Shown here piece by piece: positions 50,407 to 50,922 of a DNA stretch of 50,922 nt; position 1 is the first letter of the stretch, and each line of letters starts with the position of its first letter. Source of the DNA: Draconibacterium orientale (lineage in GTDB: Bacteria > Bacteroidota > Bacteroidia > Bacteroidales > JAIFNL01). Both the position numbers and the translations under genes were made by a program. Where the stretch lies: NCBI GenBank assembly GCA_022729915.1, contig DZBP01000004.1, positions 1 to 50,922 on the forward strand, in the 5' to 3' direction. The notes under the pieces were generated by a model. It saw only the letters and a list, made by a program, of their open reading frames with translations, searched no databases and was not told where the DNA came from.

Positions 50407-50919
50407 ATGAAAAAAACGATTCTTACTTTGTTTGTGCTTTTTTCAATAATTGCAGTTCAAGCACAAAAATTTGCCTATGTAGATACCGAATATATTTTGA
50501 AAAATATTCCGAACTACGAAACCGCTCAACAACAACTCGACGATATGTCGAAAAAATGGCAAAGCGAAATAGAAGATATTTATGCTGAGGTTGAAAAAAT
50601 GTATAAAGGCTATCAAGCTGAATCTGTTTTGCTTACTGATGAGCAAAAAAGAAAAAAAGAAGACGAGATTATTGAAAAAGAAAATCAAGCTAAAGCGTTA
50701 CAAAAAAAATACTTTGCTCGCGATGGAATGCTTTTCAACAAACGTCAAGAACTTGTAAAACCTATTCAAGATGAAGTATTTAATGCAATAAAAGAATTAG
50801 CCGTTGAAGGAAGCTATGCTTTTATTTTTGATGTTGCAGGCAGCGTTTCTATTCTTTATACTAACCCAAAATACGATTTGAGCGACCAAATTTTAGAAAA
50901 ATTAGGATACAAGAATTAA
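50407..50919 (+). CDS. skp: OmpH/Skp-family periplasmic chaperone
   Basis: A 170-residue exported chaperone that holds unfolded outer-membrane proteins in the periplasm on the way to BamA. Signal peptide 1-19 (AVQAQ). FAYVDTEYILKNIPNYETAQQQLDD is the OmpH-family opening. The long central region (about 40-120; KWQSEIEDIYAEVEKMYKGYQ ... DEQKRKKEDEIIEKENQAKALQKKYF) forms the tentacle coiled coils. The C-terminal VKPIQDEVFNAIKELAVEGSYAFIFDVAGSVSILYTN returns to the beta body. The stop codon TAA at 50917-50919 is inside the window, so the gene is complete. Bacteroidetes often carry two skp genes after bamA; a second could lie just beyond the window. Secure. Confidence 0.95.
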   Translation: MKKTILTLFVLFSIIAVQAQKFAYVDTEYILKNIPNYETAQQQLDDMSKKWQSEIEDIYAEVEKMYKGYQAESVLLTDEQKRKKEDEIIEKENQAKALQKKYFARDGMLFNKRQELVKPIQDEVFNAIKELAVEGSYAFIFDVAGSVSILYTNPKYDLSDQILEKLGYKN

Positions 50920-50922
50920 TTA

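Noticed and set aside
1-50922. tRNA, rRNA, insertion sequence, integrase or prophage genes
   Set aside because: No GC-rich RNA-like patches, transposase motifs or phage proteins were seen on either strand. A tRNAscan or Infernal run was not possible, so very unusual RNAs cannot be excluded.

Overview
The window is strongly AT-rich and reads as chromosomal DNA of a Bacteroidetes (Bacteroidota) bacterium, probably near the Bacteroidales. The evidence is a complete Bat (Bacteroides aerotolerance) gene set behind moxR and a DUF58 gene, outer-membrane proteins of type IX secretion-associated families (a PorE-like TPR/PD40/OmpA protein and a PorV/PorQ-like barrel), a TonB-dependent receptor with a CarboxypepD_reg-like N-terminus, a bamA-skp pair, -7 boxes of the form TAnnTTTG, and almost no Shine-Dalgarno sequences. 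No rRNA, tRNA, CRISPR array, transposase, integrase or phage gene was recognised. Several ORF-track entries begin at upstream TTG or ATG codons; where a signal peptide or lipobox fits better, an internal ATG was chosen.

Layout. 1-1.6 kb: pyruvate kinase with a strong terminator. 1.6-15.2 kb: a long minus-strand run. In transcription order it is moxR, DUF58, a small BatD-like gene, batA, batB, an NlpC/P60 peptidase, batC, batD, a DEDDh exonuclease, batE, a yggS-type PLP protein, an ankyrin-repeat lipoprotein and a His-rich heavy-metal exporter. 15.5-25.1 kb, plus strand: tilS, an M1-like metallopeptidase, a membrane/coiled-coil protein of unknown function, recR, a GT2 glycosyltransferase, the PorE-like protein and a GNAT acetyltransferase. 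25.2-31.3 kb, minus strand: two tandem paralogues of unknown function, a secreted papain-like peptidase and a secreted MORN-caspase protein. 31.6-35.3 kb, minus strand: a GT2, an MscS channel and the PorV/PorQ-like protein. 35.5-38.6 kb, plus strand: pssA and the TonB-dependent receptor. 38.6-40.5 kb, minus strand: a ModE-type wHTH regulator, an MBL hydrolase and a YiiX-like hydrolase. 40.6-45.5 kb, plus strand: a TiaS-N-domain-like protein overlapping an S-component-like membrane protein, a lipoprotein, then a thioredoxin-like gene, aroA and rpiB. 45.6-47.0 kb, minus strand: an uncharacterised membrane/exported pair. 47.7-50.9 kb, plus strand: bamA and skp.

How it fits together. Much of the window concerns the cell envelope: Bat proteins (periplasm and inner membrane), BAM and Skp (outer-membrane protein folding), type IX-like outer-membrane proteins, phospholipid synthesis, glycosyltransferases and a mechanosensitive channel. 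Housekeeping genes for glycolysis, tRNA modification, recombination repair, the shikimate pathway and the pentose phosphate pathway lie between them. The best candidates for something undescribed are the tandem paralogue pair beside the papain and caspase proteases (25.2-31.3 kb), the overlapping TiaS-N-like/membrane pair with a rare perfect Shine-Dalgarno (40.6-41.9 kb), the exported/membrane pair at 45.6-47.0 kb, and the unusual Bat operon with inserted hydrolase genes and a BatC that carries calcium-binding-type repeats. None of these can be shown to be novel from sequence alone.
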